Positions 28,201 to 34,751 of a stretch of 64,000 bases of DNA are shown here, piece by piece. The notes under the pieces are model-generated. The model had not been told where the DNA came from and ran no database searches. It saw nothing but the letters and a program-made list of their open reading frames with translations. Both the position numbers and the translations under genes were made by a program. Within the stretch, counting starts at the first letter, position 1, and every line of letters starts with the position of its first letter. This DNA comes from Paludicola sp. MB14-C6 (GTDB taxonomy: Bacteria; Bacillota; Clostridia; Oscillospirales; Ruminococcaceae), in contig NZ_CP133133.1 in NCBI RefSeq assembly GCF_030908625.1, forward strand, positions 1,302,001 to 1,366,000, in the 5' to 3' direction.

Positions 28201-28913
28201 TGCTTGCTACAGGAAATCCTCGCATAAAAGAAAAAATGCAACTAGATAATGATGTGTATGTGTTACAACTAGAAAAGTCCGCATATGCAAAAGAGCGTAC
28301 TAGATTACAGCAATTACTTACGCAATATCCAACAAGAATAGAAAACGCTAAACAAAGGATAACCCAACTTCAAATAGATATATCTACTTATGAAAGCCAT
28401 AAATCGGATGATTTTAGTATGAAAATAGAAGGTATAACTTACACAGAACGCACGAAAGCAGCAGAAGCTTTAAAGACAATGTTATCACTTGAGAATATGC
28501 CGGAAGAGTATTCACTTGGTAGTTATTGTGGATTAGAGTTGCAAGCAAGTAGAGATGGTTTTCATCGTTGCATTAAAGTAAAAGGTGTATATGAAAATAA
28601 GGTCACTGTTGGTGAAAGTGAACTTGGTAATATAACCAGAATTGAAAATGCGTGTAGTAACTTAGTATCTTTGAAACAGCAAGCAGAAGAAGATTTCGAA
28701 TATTTAAAGAAACAACAAATCAACGCTGCTGCAGAATTAGAAAAACCATTTGTGAAGGAGGATGTATTAAAAGAAAAACTACAAAGGCAAGTTGAGTTAA
28801 ATCTTGAAATGGAGTTGAATCAACACACCGATATTATTATGGAAGGTGATGATACTAAAGAAAAGCCGAATAATCAACAAAAAGAAGAGTCGGATATTGA
28901 GAACGAATATTAA
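22260..28913 (+). CDS. Giant N6-adenine methylase-like / SNF2-DEAD helicase fusion (ICE helicase)
   Basis: 2217 residues. After an N-terminal domain and a low-complexity N/R/S/G/E linker (about residues 387-540), a methylase-like domain has EPSMGVGNF (motif I) and NVPFGDF in place of NPPY, so catalysis is uncertain. The helicase follows: GHVVGAGKT (Walker A), VDEAHYYKN (motif II), FATGTPISNS (III) and IEQRDGRILRQGN (VI). A coiled-coil C-terminus ends it. Such proteins are a hallmark of Tn1549-like and other Firmicutes ICEs, probably in DNA processing or anti-restriction. Start ATG 22260 follows AAGGAG by ten bases. The linker DNA also encodes a TnpV-type protein in another frame. Confidence 0.88.
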   Translation: MADNETLIDIAQITEQDISAVLCQGSGFVEGKFRIFLHFKKEATSKENEEFLKHEYGTGGVYPAVTGTQLDQWHDARGITIKKGTSENRSEKLLKWNEVQNRIDKLIRMEQYLTLKEKEDLPTYCEKYNIPLSKESTITEQNNGQFKLTSSSITSPISGPQIIDQKEKLLPIYNQCLNDVKSHWIEYLNCATSVHKHSFLNQVMIFGQEKNAQLIADERTWNKIGRYLKFGARPIITINQKNDKLIEDRLYDVSQTNGEDIQIDVNRFQLHNETEQELLHSALKIKYHLQSNRLKDSIQCMVAGIYQVNQLPKELKPYERIIKNSAYYIVCRKLGVLSPIGYESKFQAVASMQPSTLSFMGKSINKVTNKLLSELENHIINIRSVENESNNDNQRRNLRSGEQRPIEITEQQNPVQTGNQRSEWDSNFSTTNRNNSGSRQLSFGQVWQNANEIHGGELQRQVLGADTGRNSNEETSRERGTIIRNEAIIHGTNREDESKTNNGRNFGNSSTYGMDSSTSRRNGERGTLPTNLNGVKVGDFIELYKTDADIISQALDLTLTQKLIDNENVSMVGFPIKNLQEYSQELKNKGFNLQTDFTDKINFRNSTINENDSAVFYGGVKAKYKNNIQAIKLLKHIESEKRLATADEQYTLARYTGFGGISQAFDRNANGWNDEYSELKSLLSTAEYEKARESTLTAYYTEPKIIEAMYTGIINMGVDVNCKILEPSMGVGNFFSMLPDELSQCKLYGVELDDLTGRIAKQLYQKADIQIRGYQDAKYQDNFFDCSIGNVPFGDFKLFDERYVKENFLIHDYFFAKTIDKVKPNGIISFISSKGTMDKANPSFRKYIAQRAELIGAVRLPDIAFKAIAGTEVTTDIIFLRKREKPVVCEPEWVHIGLTEDNVPVNQYYLDNPQNLLGKMVFESSQFGQSAVLKPFNNFDLYAELTKRINDFTKGTEVKKIGFVSKSESENEQESFTADPNVKNYTYTVIDDNIYYRENETMQLCKFNGVKAERIKGMHQIRLALREVIDLQLVPNYSPQELGVRQSKLNSEYDTFVKKYGYITDKVNKNVFQDDSDSPLLFSIEDIDKDKNIIKSKIFTQATINPIEKFEPKTYEDLITLSMSTKGYLDIEYMANSFDCSVQDVTNNLKGKIYLNPQDNKWETADEYLTGNVKLKLDYARLKAQQEPELYNNHVKALETVQPKPLEIDEIDFRLGSSWIDIKFVKEFIYEISELPSRYRQVNDLQSDFRVCLTYNSYTCEYTIYNKKLYDSVKSTSVYGTKRKSFFEIVEDTLNLRECKVYDTIYEDGKEKREFNFKETQAARQKQELVKNEFKNYICSDVSRVNEIVKAYNDRFNVYRPRTFDGSHLTYDGMSNLIELREHQNNAVARILYGSRNVLLGHVVGAGKTYTMVAAAMELKRIGIANKPLFVVPNHLTEQWGGDFLKLYPTANILVATKKDFQPENRKRFISKICTGDYDAVIIGHTQFEKIPMSDEYVRQEMKSQIDEITNAVISMKDEDGQKYTVKQLENQKKKLESKLEKLNSKTKDNVITFEQTGVDHIFVDEAHYYKNCFVHTKMSNISGVATSNAQKSFDMLMKSKYITNKNDGKGVIFATGTPISNSMTEMFVMQRYLQPDVLYNSGISYFDEWASTFGQTVTGLEIKPEGKGYRMKTRFAKFFNLPELINMFSQVADIKVAADLNLPVPKMATGKPIIEVSKPNDYIKNYINMLADDAEKVRSGTVDPSILNMLMITHWGRMVALDPRLVDGNAPVDNDSKVFKCCNNIYNLYQKTNMNKGCQLVFCDLSTPKGNKIPMIEVDGVYVIDMDKFTNVYDEIKKNLMAKGIPEKDIAYIHDAKTDDQKAKLFEKCRNGEIRVLLGSTNKMGAGTNIQKRLIAVHHLDCPWRPADIEQRDGRILRQGNMFNEVYVFRYVTENTFDSYMWQTQENKLKFITQVITNKSASRSCEDMDDAILDCAEVKMLATGNPRIKEKMQLDNDVYVLQLEKSAYAKERTRLQQLLTQYPTRIENAKQRITQLQIDISTYESHKSDDFSMKIEGITYTERTKAAEALKTMLSLENMPEEYSLGSYCGLELQASRDGFHRCIKVKGVYENKVTVGESELGNITRIENACSNLVSLKQQAEEDFEYLKKQQINAAAELEKPFVKEDVLKEKLQRQVELNLEMELNQHTDIIMEGDDTKEKPNNQQKEESDIENEY
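23419..23856 (+). CDS. tnpV: TnpV-family protein encoded in an alternative frame inside the helicase gene
   Basis: 145 residues in the +1 frame relative to the surrounding gene. It has its own AAGGAG site (23405-23410) eight bases before ATG 23419. The C-terminal half has the pattern I associate with the TnpV family: LGKYGRTLMKYMEEN, then GTLMKKLHEREEQ and ARHMEWIAQQAEEMVREEL. The host protein's residues over the same DNA are a disordered N/R/S/G-rich linker, as expected if that stretch is constrained by the second frame. Function of TnpV proteins is not known to me beyond association with transposons and ICEs. An accidental ORF would be unlikely to have both a ribosome site and a family match. 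Confidence 0.72.
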   Translation: MNQTMTINGEIYEVENNGLLRSQSNRILYKQEISEVSGTPILAPQIEIIPEADNYPLGKYGRTLMKYMEENYNDRFWELTLEGTLMKKLHEREEQLSEMKLSFMEQIERTNPRPITDEILVTARHMEWIAQQAEEMVREELYQPI

Positions 28914-28928
28914 AAAGGAGATGTCTTT

Positions 28929-31900
28929 ATGGACAGCAACTACATGAAAGAGCAACTCAAACAAAAATACCCTTTGTTAAATCAAAACAAAGGGTATTTT
29001 ATATTGGATGAAACCAAGGATATAGCTGTTGCTTTTTCCCCTACTGCTCCGGATAAAATGGTCATTTGGGACAGAGATTATGATGGTAATGGTTATAATA
29101 CTGGACGATATGGTTCATCAATCGAGTTGGAAAAATGGGAAGAATTAAAGCAAGATGGTATCGATGTTGATAAGGTACAGGGTATTTTATCTGATATAGG
29201 TTATACAGACTTTGTTTATGAAAAACCTTTTTATATGAAACTACAGTATTGGAACATAAGCGGTATCGCAGTAACTGAATATTATAATAGTCCAGAAAGG
29301 TTTAACAAAGCTGTAGAGCGTTGTGACAAAGATGGAATCCCATATGAAGTGACTGAGGTAGATAAAGACGAATTTGATTATGAAACAATGGCAGCATTTC
29401 AAGGCATAAAAGTAGACGGACATGTTGGGACATGGTCTGCAATTGATAAAACTAAGTCTGCAGGAGAAATGTTCTACTTAATGGAACATGATACTTATGG
29501 CGATGAAACTGCTAGTGTTATTATCAATACCAAAGGTGAGCTTTGCTGTGATAATATTTGGAACGGGTTTAACGATGAAACTTTCATTGATTATATTGAA
29601 AATACCTTTCTCTCAAAAGAAAAAGAAACCGTTACCCCACCCTCTTCCAATCAAACAAATCGACAAAATACTTTAAGATCTATCGTAACTCAAACATACG
29701 AATCTGATCCCAATACACACCTTATTACTAATACTCATACACGAACTGCCAATGAAGTGTTTGATGAATTAAAACAACATATAAACAATTATAAACTTAG
29801 CAATATTATTGATTATTCTTCACTATCGTGGAATCTTGAAGAAACAAATCTTCCATCTGATTGCTCTTTTTTATGTAAAACTGATTTTGGCGGTAGCGAA
29901 GGTATCTATATTGATATAAAAATGGAGTTTGAACGGGATAATCAATTTGTTACACAACAATTTGCTACAATAAAAACTCTTGAGGCTTCGCCAAACGCAT
30001 TCATGAATATGTCTATGCTTGCTGCCGAATGTCAGCTATTGCTTAACGGTAACGGTCGTGTGTATGAATTTACTCAAGAACAAAACAACGAATCACAACA
30101 GCAACCAGTAATTGATCCAAACCGTAAAACTGTTTATGTATGTTCACCGCTTGCAGGCGAGATTGAAGCTAACATTCGCAAAGCAAGGGAGTTTAGTAAG
30201 TATGTAGCCAAACAAGGTGCTACTCCAATCGCCCCTCATATTACAGAATTATTCAATGATCAGATTCCAGAGGAAAGAGAAATGGGACTAGCCTTAGGAA
30301 TCGATTATCTAAGAAAATCTGATGAATTATGGGTGTTTGGTGATAGGGTTTCACAAGGTATGGCAAATGAAATAAAAATAGCTCAAGATGAATTACATAT
30401 TCCTATTTTTCATGTCAACGAAATGACGTTTGAAAAAGTCCCATACGATGAATGGACTTCAATCAAACTTGAATTTTACCATAATCAAAATAAAGCAATT
30501 TCAGATTTACCTAATTTATTTCAATTGGGGGTATCTGGTGAGGGAAGAAAATTTGAAAGGAAGGATGATATGACAAAGCCGAAAGCCCCTACTGATAAAA
30601 AGGAAAACTTCACTCGTGACCAGTTGGATCGTGCAAAGCAAGTTGACTTATTTAATTACGTTTCTAATCGTTATCAAATAAAGCCACATGGCGGAAAAGC
30701 TTATAAACTTATTGAAGGTGACCATGACAGTGTAGTAATCTTTCCAAACACAAACTCTTGGTTTGACTTTGCAAATGCTGTTGGTGGAGATACTGTTTCC
30801 TTTCTTGTACAACATGAAGGAAAAGGTTACGTTGATGCTGTTAAGGAACTTATAAACGAAACATTCAACCCACAAAAATTAGTGCAGCGAAGTAAAGAAA
30901 ATAAGCAAAATAAAGAAAGAGTTATGTTACCAGAAAAAGCTGAAAATAATAAAATGGTTTGGGCATATCTATTAAAAACAAGAGGTCTTGATCGTGATAT
31001 TGTCTACGATTGCATTAAAAATGGAAGTATATATCAAAGTAATGAAGTTATAAAAAAAGGGTCTGATGAATTTACTTTTAATAATTGTGTCTTTGTAGGA
31101 TTTGATAAAGAAAACAATCCTCGATATGCAAGTAAACGAAGCATCCATGATATCTATGGATGTAAGCCAGTTAAGCAGGATTATGAGAATTCAGAGAAAC
31201 AATATGGGTTTGTTCTTGAAGGATACGAAAGCGCAGATTGGTTGACAGTGTGTGAATCTCCAATAGAAGCAATTAGTTTTGCAACCTTAAGAAAAATAAA
31301 TGGTGAGGATTATAAAAAAGAACACATTTTAAGTATAGGTGGAATGTCTTTTACTCCTATTGACGAATTTTTATTAAATCATCCAAATATTAATACTATT
31401 AATATTGCATTAAACAATGACTCTCAAGCAGTTAATCAGTTTGGTGAACCAGATAATCACGGTGTTAAGAGGGGACAAAAACTAATTGATAAATATTCTC
31501 AATTAGGTTATCAAGTTTTAGAAAGTTATCCTAAAGCCAAAGATTATAATCTTGAACTTAAGTTAACTTTACAACGAAACAATCAACCTATTATCAAAGT
31601 TCCAGAGCAAGCACTTAATAATAAACGTAGCTATATGCATCTAACTGAAACTAAACAACTTGATAAAAACATAGTGAAGGAATGGTTAGATAAAGGCAAC
31701 ATTTATCAAGCTGACCATGAGAAAAAAGATGAAAATGGAAATATAAAGACAGTATCTAATACAGTCTTTGTTCAACGTGATAAAAATGGTATTCCTATCT
31801 ACGCTATATCAGTAAACTATAATCAAAGCAAGGATCGTGCGGATTTTAGAATTGAATACAAAAATGAAGAACAAGCAAGATGTTATCTATCACAAGAGGT

Positions 31901-32294
31901 TGATTCTAACGACTTGCTTGTTTTTAATAATCCTATTTCTATGCTAACTCACATGACTTACTTAAAAGAGAGTGGTAAAGAAAATAAGAACAATTATCTA
32001 TGCTGTATGTCAAACTATACGAAAGCTGTTCAACATTTTATCAGTAGCCATCCAAAGATTAAAAATGTCAAAGTTATGCTTGACCAATCTAAATCCCTCA
32101 ATCCTCAAACTAATCAACTCGTTGATTATCGTGACTTCACCTTTAAAAAAATAAAGAAAACTATTGCTAACAAAAGCATATCTGTAACTACTAAGTATCC
32201 AAAAGGTATTGATTTAAACAAAGACTTGGCAGCTATGAAAGAAGCGAAAAGCAAAAATAAGTCACAAGAAAACGGTATCGAAAAAGAACGATAA
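28929..32294 (+). CDS. Multidomain TOPRIM/primase-like ICE protein with a deoxyribosyltransferase-like domain
   Basis: 1121 residues. Residues about 1-110 form an N-terminal domain of unknown type. Residues about 397-505 (TVYVCSPLAGEIEANIRKA, APHITELFND, GDRVSQGMANEI) look like a nucleoside 2-deoxyribosyltransferase/DUF4406 fold. From about 548 on there is a primase-like module: QVDLFNYVSNRYQIKPHGG, a DUF3991-like segment and a TOPRIM-like part, LTVCESPIEAISFATL and NIALNNDSQA. A second DUF3991-like unit follows. An internal in-frame ATG at 30570 has GAAAGGAAGG before it and could yield the primase half separately. Ribosome site AAAAGGAG before ATG 28929. It is probably involved in lagging-strand replication after transfer (LtrC-like), inference. 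Confidence 0.78.
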   Translation: MDSNYMKEQLKQKYPLLNQNKGYFILDETKDIAVAFSPTAPDKMVIWDRDYDGNGYNTGRYGSSIELEKWEELKQDGIDVDKVQGILSDIGYTDFVYEKPFYMKLQYWNISGIAVTEYYNSPERFNKAVERCDKDGIPYEVTEVDKDEFDYETMAAFQGIKVDGHVGTWSAIDKTKSAGEMFYLMEHDTYGDETASVIINTKGELCCDNIWNGFNDETFIDYIENTFLSKEKETVTPPSSNQTNRQNTLRSIVTQTYESDPNTHLITNTHTRTANEVFDELKQHINNYKLSNIIDYSSLSWNLEETNLPSDCSFLCKTDFGGSEGIYIDIKMEFERDNQFVTQQFATIKTLEASPNAFMNMSMLAAECQLLLNGNGRVYEFTQEQNNESQQQPVIDPNRKTVYVCSPLAGEIEANIRKAREFSKYVAKQGATPIAPHITELFNDQIPEEREMGLALGIDYLRKSDELWVFGDRVSQGMANEIKIAQDELHIPIFHVNEMTFEKVPYDEWTSIKLEFYHNQNKAISDLPNLFQLGVSGEGRKFERKDDMTKPKAPTDKKENFTRDQLDRAKQVDLFNYVSNRYQIKPHGGKAYKLIEGDHDSVVIFPNTNSWFDFANAVGGDTVSFLVQHEGKGYVDAVKELINETFNPQKLVQRSKENKQNKERVMLPEKAENNKMVWAYLLKTRGLDRDIVYDCIKNGSIYQSNEVIKKGSDEFTFNNCVFVGFDKENNPRYASKRSIHDIYGCKPVKQDYENSEKQYGFVLEGYESADWLTVCESPIEAISFATLRKINGEDYKKEHILSIGGMSFTPIDEFLLNHPNINTINIALNNDSQAVNQFGEPDNHGVKRGQKLIDKYSQLGYQVLESYPKAKDYNLELKLTLQRNNQPIIKVPEQALNNKRSYMHLTETKQLDKNIVKEWLDKGNIYQADHEKKDENGNIKTVSNTVFVQRDKNGIPIYAISVNYNQSKDRADFRIEYKNEEQARCYLSQEVDSNDLLVFNNPISMLTHMTYLKESGKENKNNYLCCMSNYTKAVQHFISSHPKIKNVKVMLDQSKSLNPQTNQLVDYRDFTFKKIKKTIANKSISVTTKYPKGIDLNKDLAAMKEAKSKNKSQENGIEKER

Positions 32295-32320
32295 ATAGTA
32301 TTACGATTGTAATACTATTC
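32293..32320. repeat. 28-bp target-site duplication, left copy (IS1182 copy 2)
   Basis: Contains the palindrome AATAGTATTAC-GATT-GTAATACTATT, starting at the TAA stop codon of the primase gene; identical to 33846-33873. The undisrupted site would have been that gene's terminator hairpin. Confidence 0.9.
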
Positions 32321-33845
32321 CAGCTTGTAGAAAAAGTCCCCTAAATTTGATGATTTAGGGGACTTTTGACGCGAAAAATGGTATAATTAAATAGGGTGAT
32401 TAAATGTTAGTTAAAGCTAAAAAAGACCGAACACAAGTAGAGTTTTTGTGCTTAGAAGAATTTATTCCAGCAGAACATTTGCTTAGAAAAATAGATAGTG
32501 CAGTGGATTTCTGTCATATATATGATTTCGTAGAGGATTTGTATTGTAAAGATAATGGAAGACCAAGCATAGACCCAGTAGTACTAATCAAAATGGTCTT
32601 AATACAACATTTGTATGGAATAAGTTCGTTGCGCAAATTGGTAGAAGAAGTACAAATGAACTGTGCATATCGTTGGTTTTTAGGATATTTAATGACAGAA
32701 CAAATACCTCACTTTACAACAATAAGTTATGCCTTTAAACATAGATTTAACGAGAATACTATTGCATGCATTTTCAACTGGATATTGAATGAAATCAATG
32801 ATATGGGATATCTTGACCCAGAGGTGGTATTTGTAGATGGAACCCATATAAAAGCAAATGCAAATATAAAAAAGGTTGTAAAGAAATCAATCCCCGTAGC
32901 AGCAAAACATTATGAGAAACAACTAATGGACGAAATCAATAAAGATAGAGAAGAACATAAAAAAAAGCCATTTGACGATACAAAGCCACCTAAAATAGAA
33001 GAAAAAATCATCAATGAATCAACCACTGACCCTGAAAGCGGTGTATTTCATAAAGGAGAGCATAAGAAATGCCTTGCTTATGAAGCACATACAGCTTGTG
33101 ACAAAAAAGGCTACATTGTAGATGTTCATGTAACAGCAGGCAATGTACATGACAGCGTAGCATTCGATGATTTGTATGATAAATTAAAAGAAAACCACCC
33201 CGAAATCCAAACAATAGTGGCAGATAGTGCCTACAATACTCCCTATATTGCAAAAAGACTTATAGATGATGGAAAAGATTTATTAGTACCATATCGTAGA
33301 CCAATGACAAAACAAGGCTTTTTTAAGAAATATGATTTTTCATATGATGAATATTTTGACTGTGTAGTATGTCCAAACAATAAAGTTTTACACTATTCCA
33401 CCACGAATAGAGAAGGATACAAAGAATTTAAAAGCAATCCAAACGACTGTAAAATCTGTGGGTTTCGTTACAAATGCACTGAAAGTAAAGAATTCCAGAA
33501 ACAATACACAGTTCATGTTTGGCATGAGTACTTAGAGCAAGTTTCAGATATTCGTTATGCAATAAAATACAAAGATCTTTATGCACAGCGAAAAGAAACG
33601 ATTGAGCGAGTTTTTGCTGATGCGAAAGAAAAATACGCAATGCGTTATACACCTTATCGAGGTCTTGCCCAAGTAACAAACTGGGTTAGGCTTAAATTTG
33701 CGTGCATGAACCTTAAAAAGCTGGCAATACATAAGTGGAGGGTGAACTCTCCTTTTTGTATCCTTTCCACTTTTTTCAAATTTTCAACCATATATTCAAA
33801 AGCCCGACTTTGGTTACGCCAAAATCGGGCTTTTTCTTCAGACTG
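32321..33845 (+). mobile_element. IS1182-family insertion sequence, copy 2 (1525 bp)
   Basis: Same length, ends and encoded protein as the copy at 13512-15036, in the opposite orientation. An internal hairpin at 32332-32367 (15-bp stem) shields the transposase from outside transcription. An extended -10 (TGGTATAAT, ending 32387) follows it. A second hairpin, with CCCGA/TCGGG arms, lies near the 3' end. It sits between the primase gene and the candidate oriT of the ICE. Confidence 0.93.
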
Positions 33846-33846
33846 A
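32404..33846 (+). CDS. IS1182-family transposase
   Basis: 480 residues, identical to the product of 13511-14953. GGGTGATTAA lies before the ATG, so the ribosome site is weak, as often in insertion sequences. The TGA stop takes its A (33846) from the target duplication. Confidence 0.92.
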   Translation: MLVKAKKDRTQVEFLCLEEFIPAEHLLRKIDSAVDFCHIYDFVEDLYCKDNGRPSIDPVVLIKMVLIQHLYGISSLRKLVEEVQMNCAYRWFLGYLMTEQIPHFTTISYAFKHRFNENTIACIFNWILNEINDMGYLDPEVVFVDGTHIKANANIKKVVKKSIPVAAKHYEKQLMDEINKDREEHKKKPFDDTKPPKIEEKIINESTTDPESGVFHKGEHKKCLAYEAHTACDKKGYIVDVHVTAGNVHDSVAFDDLYDKLKENHPEIQTIVADSAYNTPYIAKRLIDDGKDLLVPYRRPMTKQGFFKKYDFSYDEYFDCVVCPNNKVLHYSTTNREGYKEFKSNPNDCKICGFRYKCTESKEFQKQYTVHVWHEYLEQVSDIRYAIKYKDLYAQRKETIERVFADAKEKYAMRYTPYRGLAQVTNWVRLKFACMNLKKLAIHKWRVNSPFCILSTFFKFSTIYSKARLWLRQNRAFSSD

Positions 33847-33873
33847 AATAGTATTACGATTGTAATACTATTC
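33846..33873. repeat. 28-bp target-site duplication, right copy (IS1182 copy 2)
   Basis: Identical to 32293-32320. The two copies are each a complete palindrome flanking the element. Confidence 0.9.
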
Positions 33874-34030
33874 TACTCCCCGTAATACCAGTTAAAGCCT
33901 GTGGCTTTAAGCTGTTCCAAGTCGTCGGTAAGACGACTATTCCTGCCTTCCCACTAGTGTGGGGAGGTAACGGGGCGTTGCCCCTTTTGTGTAGGGCGCC
34001 TGCCCTACACCCGGTACTAATAAAATAAAA
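33874..34030. other. Candidate origin of transfer (oriT): five hairpins
   Basis: This gene-free stretch holds five inverted repeats: TTAAAGCC/GGCTTTAA (33892-33910), AGTCGTC/GACGACT (33920-33938), CCTTCCCAC/GTGGGGAGG (33946-33967), GGGGC/GCCCC (33972-33984) and GTGTAGGGC/GCCCTACAC (33989-34010). It is noticeably more GC-rich than its surroundings. It lies directly before an RHH-type accessory gene and the relaxase gene, the usual place for oriT. The nick site is not identified. Confidence 0.65.
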
Positions 34031-34038
34031 AGAAGGAA

Positions 34039-34488
34039 GTGACTACTATTAGCGATCTAATACCAATTTGTTTTAAGGTCGATAAAGAAACTGATAATAC
34101 TTTAAATTCATTGGTTGCAAAAAAAGGTGGTAACAAGTCAGAAATGGTTCGCCGTTTGGTTAACATCGGCTTAGAAAAAGAACTAGCAAAAGAGAGCATT
34201 GATTTTGTTAGGGACCAAATAAACGAGGAAATCAAATCAACTTGTTTTCCTCAATTTGAACGGGTTGCAAAACTTAACGCTAAAATAGGTTATCAAAGTG
34301 TTGCAAATTTTTACTTGCTTGCTTACATCATGGATAGTATTTTACCGCCTACTAAACATAAAGAGTTTGAAGAAATAAAGCGTAATGCAAAAGCAATGGC
34401 AATTGCTTATTTAAAACTTACTCCAGAAGAGTTTGATGATTTTATGAAGAGCGAAACAATTGCTCTTGATATGCTAGATCTAAAATGA
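34039..34488 (+). CDS. RHH-type relaxosome accessory protein (MobC/CopG-like)
   Basis: 149 residues. The N-terminal FKVDKETDNTLNSLVAKKGGNKSEMVRRLVNIGL is a typical ribbon-helix-helix DNA-binding domain; the rest is helical. It lies next to the candidate oriT and before the relaxase, so it probably binds oriT and recruits relaxase. The start is uncertain. GTG 34039 overlaps the ribosome site AAGGAAGTGA, whereas a rare ATT at 34048 has ideal spacing. I keep GTG as the conventional choice. Confidence 0.75.
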   Translation: MTTISDLIPICFKVDKETDNTLNSLVAKKGGNKSEMVRRLVNIGLEKELAKESIDFVRDQINEEIKSTCFPQFERVAKLNAKIGYQSVANFYLLAYIMDSILPPTKHKEFEEIKRNAKAMAIAYLKLTPEEFDDFMKSETIALDMLDLK

Positions 34489-34517
34489 TATATTAAAAAG
34501 AAAAGGAGCGATTTTAA

Positions 34518-34691
34518 ATGCCAGAAGCAACAAATTATTATACACCTACAGAAGACGACATTGCTTATGTAGATGAAATGGCAACATTCTACAACATACC
34601 TCGTGAGGAAGCGTTAGAACGGTTTTTATCTGGTAATATTGAAGGTAATGAACTTACTGAAGATGAAATAGCTGAGCTCGAAGAACAATAA
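34518..34691 (+). CDS. Small acidic protein (57 residues), unknown
   Basis: It runs MPEATNYYTPTEDDIAYVDE to AELEEQ and is strongly acidic, with predicted helices. AAAAGGAGCG lies before the ATG. It is placed between the accessory gene and relaxase gene and is probably co-transcribed with both. Function unknown. Confidence 0.65.
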   Translation: MPEATNYYTPTEDDIAYVDEMATFYNIPREEALERFLSGNIEGNELTEDEIAELEEQ

Positions 34692-34702
34692 TATAACGTG
34701 GA

Positions 34703-34728
34703 AAAGGGATAGAGAAATCTATCCCTTT
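34703..34728 (+). terminator. Hairpin before the relaxase gene
   Basis: AAAGGGATAG (34703-34712) pairs perfectly with CTATCCCTTT (34719-34728). No T-run follows, so it is more likely an attenuating or stabilising stem. The relaxase ribosome site starts ten bases later. Confidence 0.5.
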
Positions 34729-34751
34729 ATCTATTGGAAAGGAGCATACTA

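Noticed and set aside
33011..33732. Antisense ORFs within the IS1182 copies
   Set aside because: They recur only because the two elements are identical; no ribosome sites or family features.
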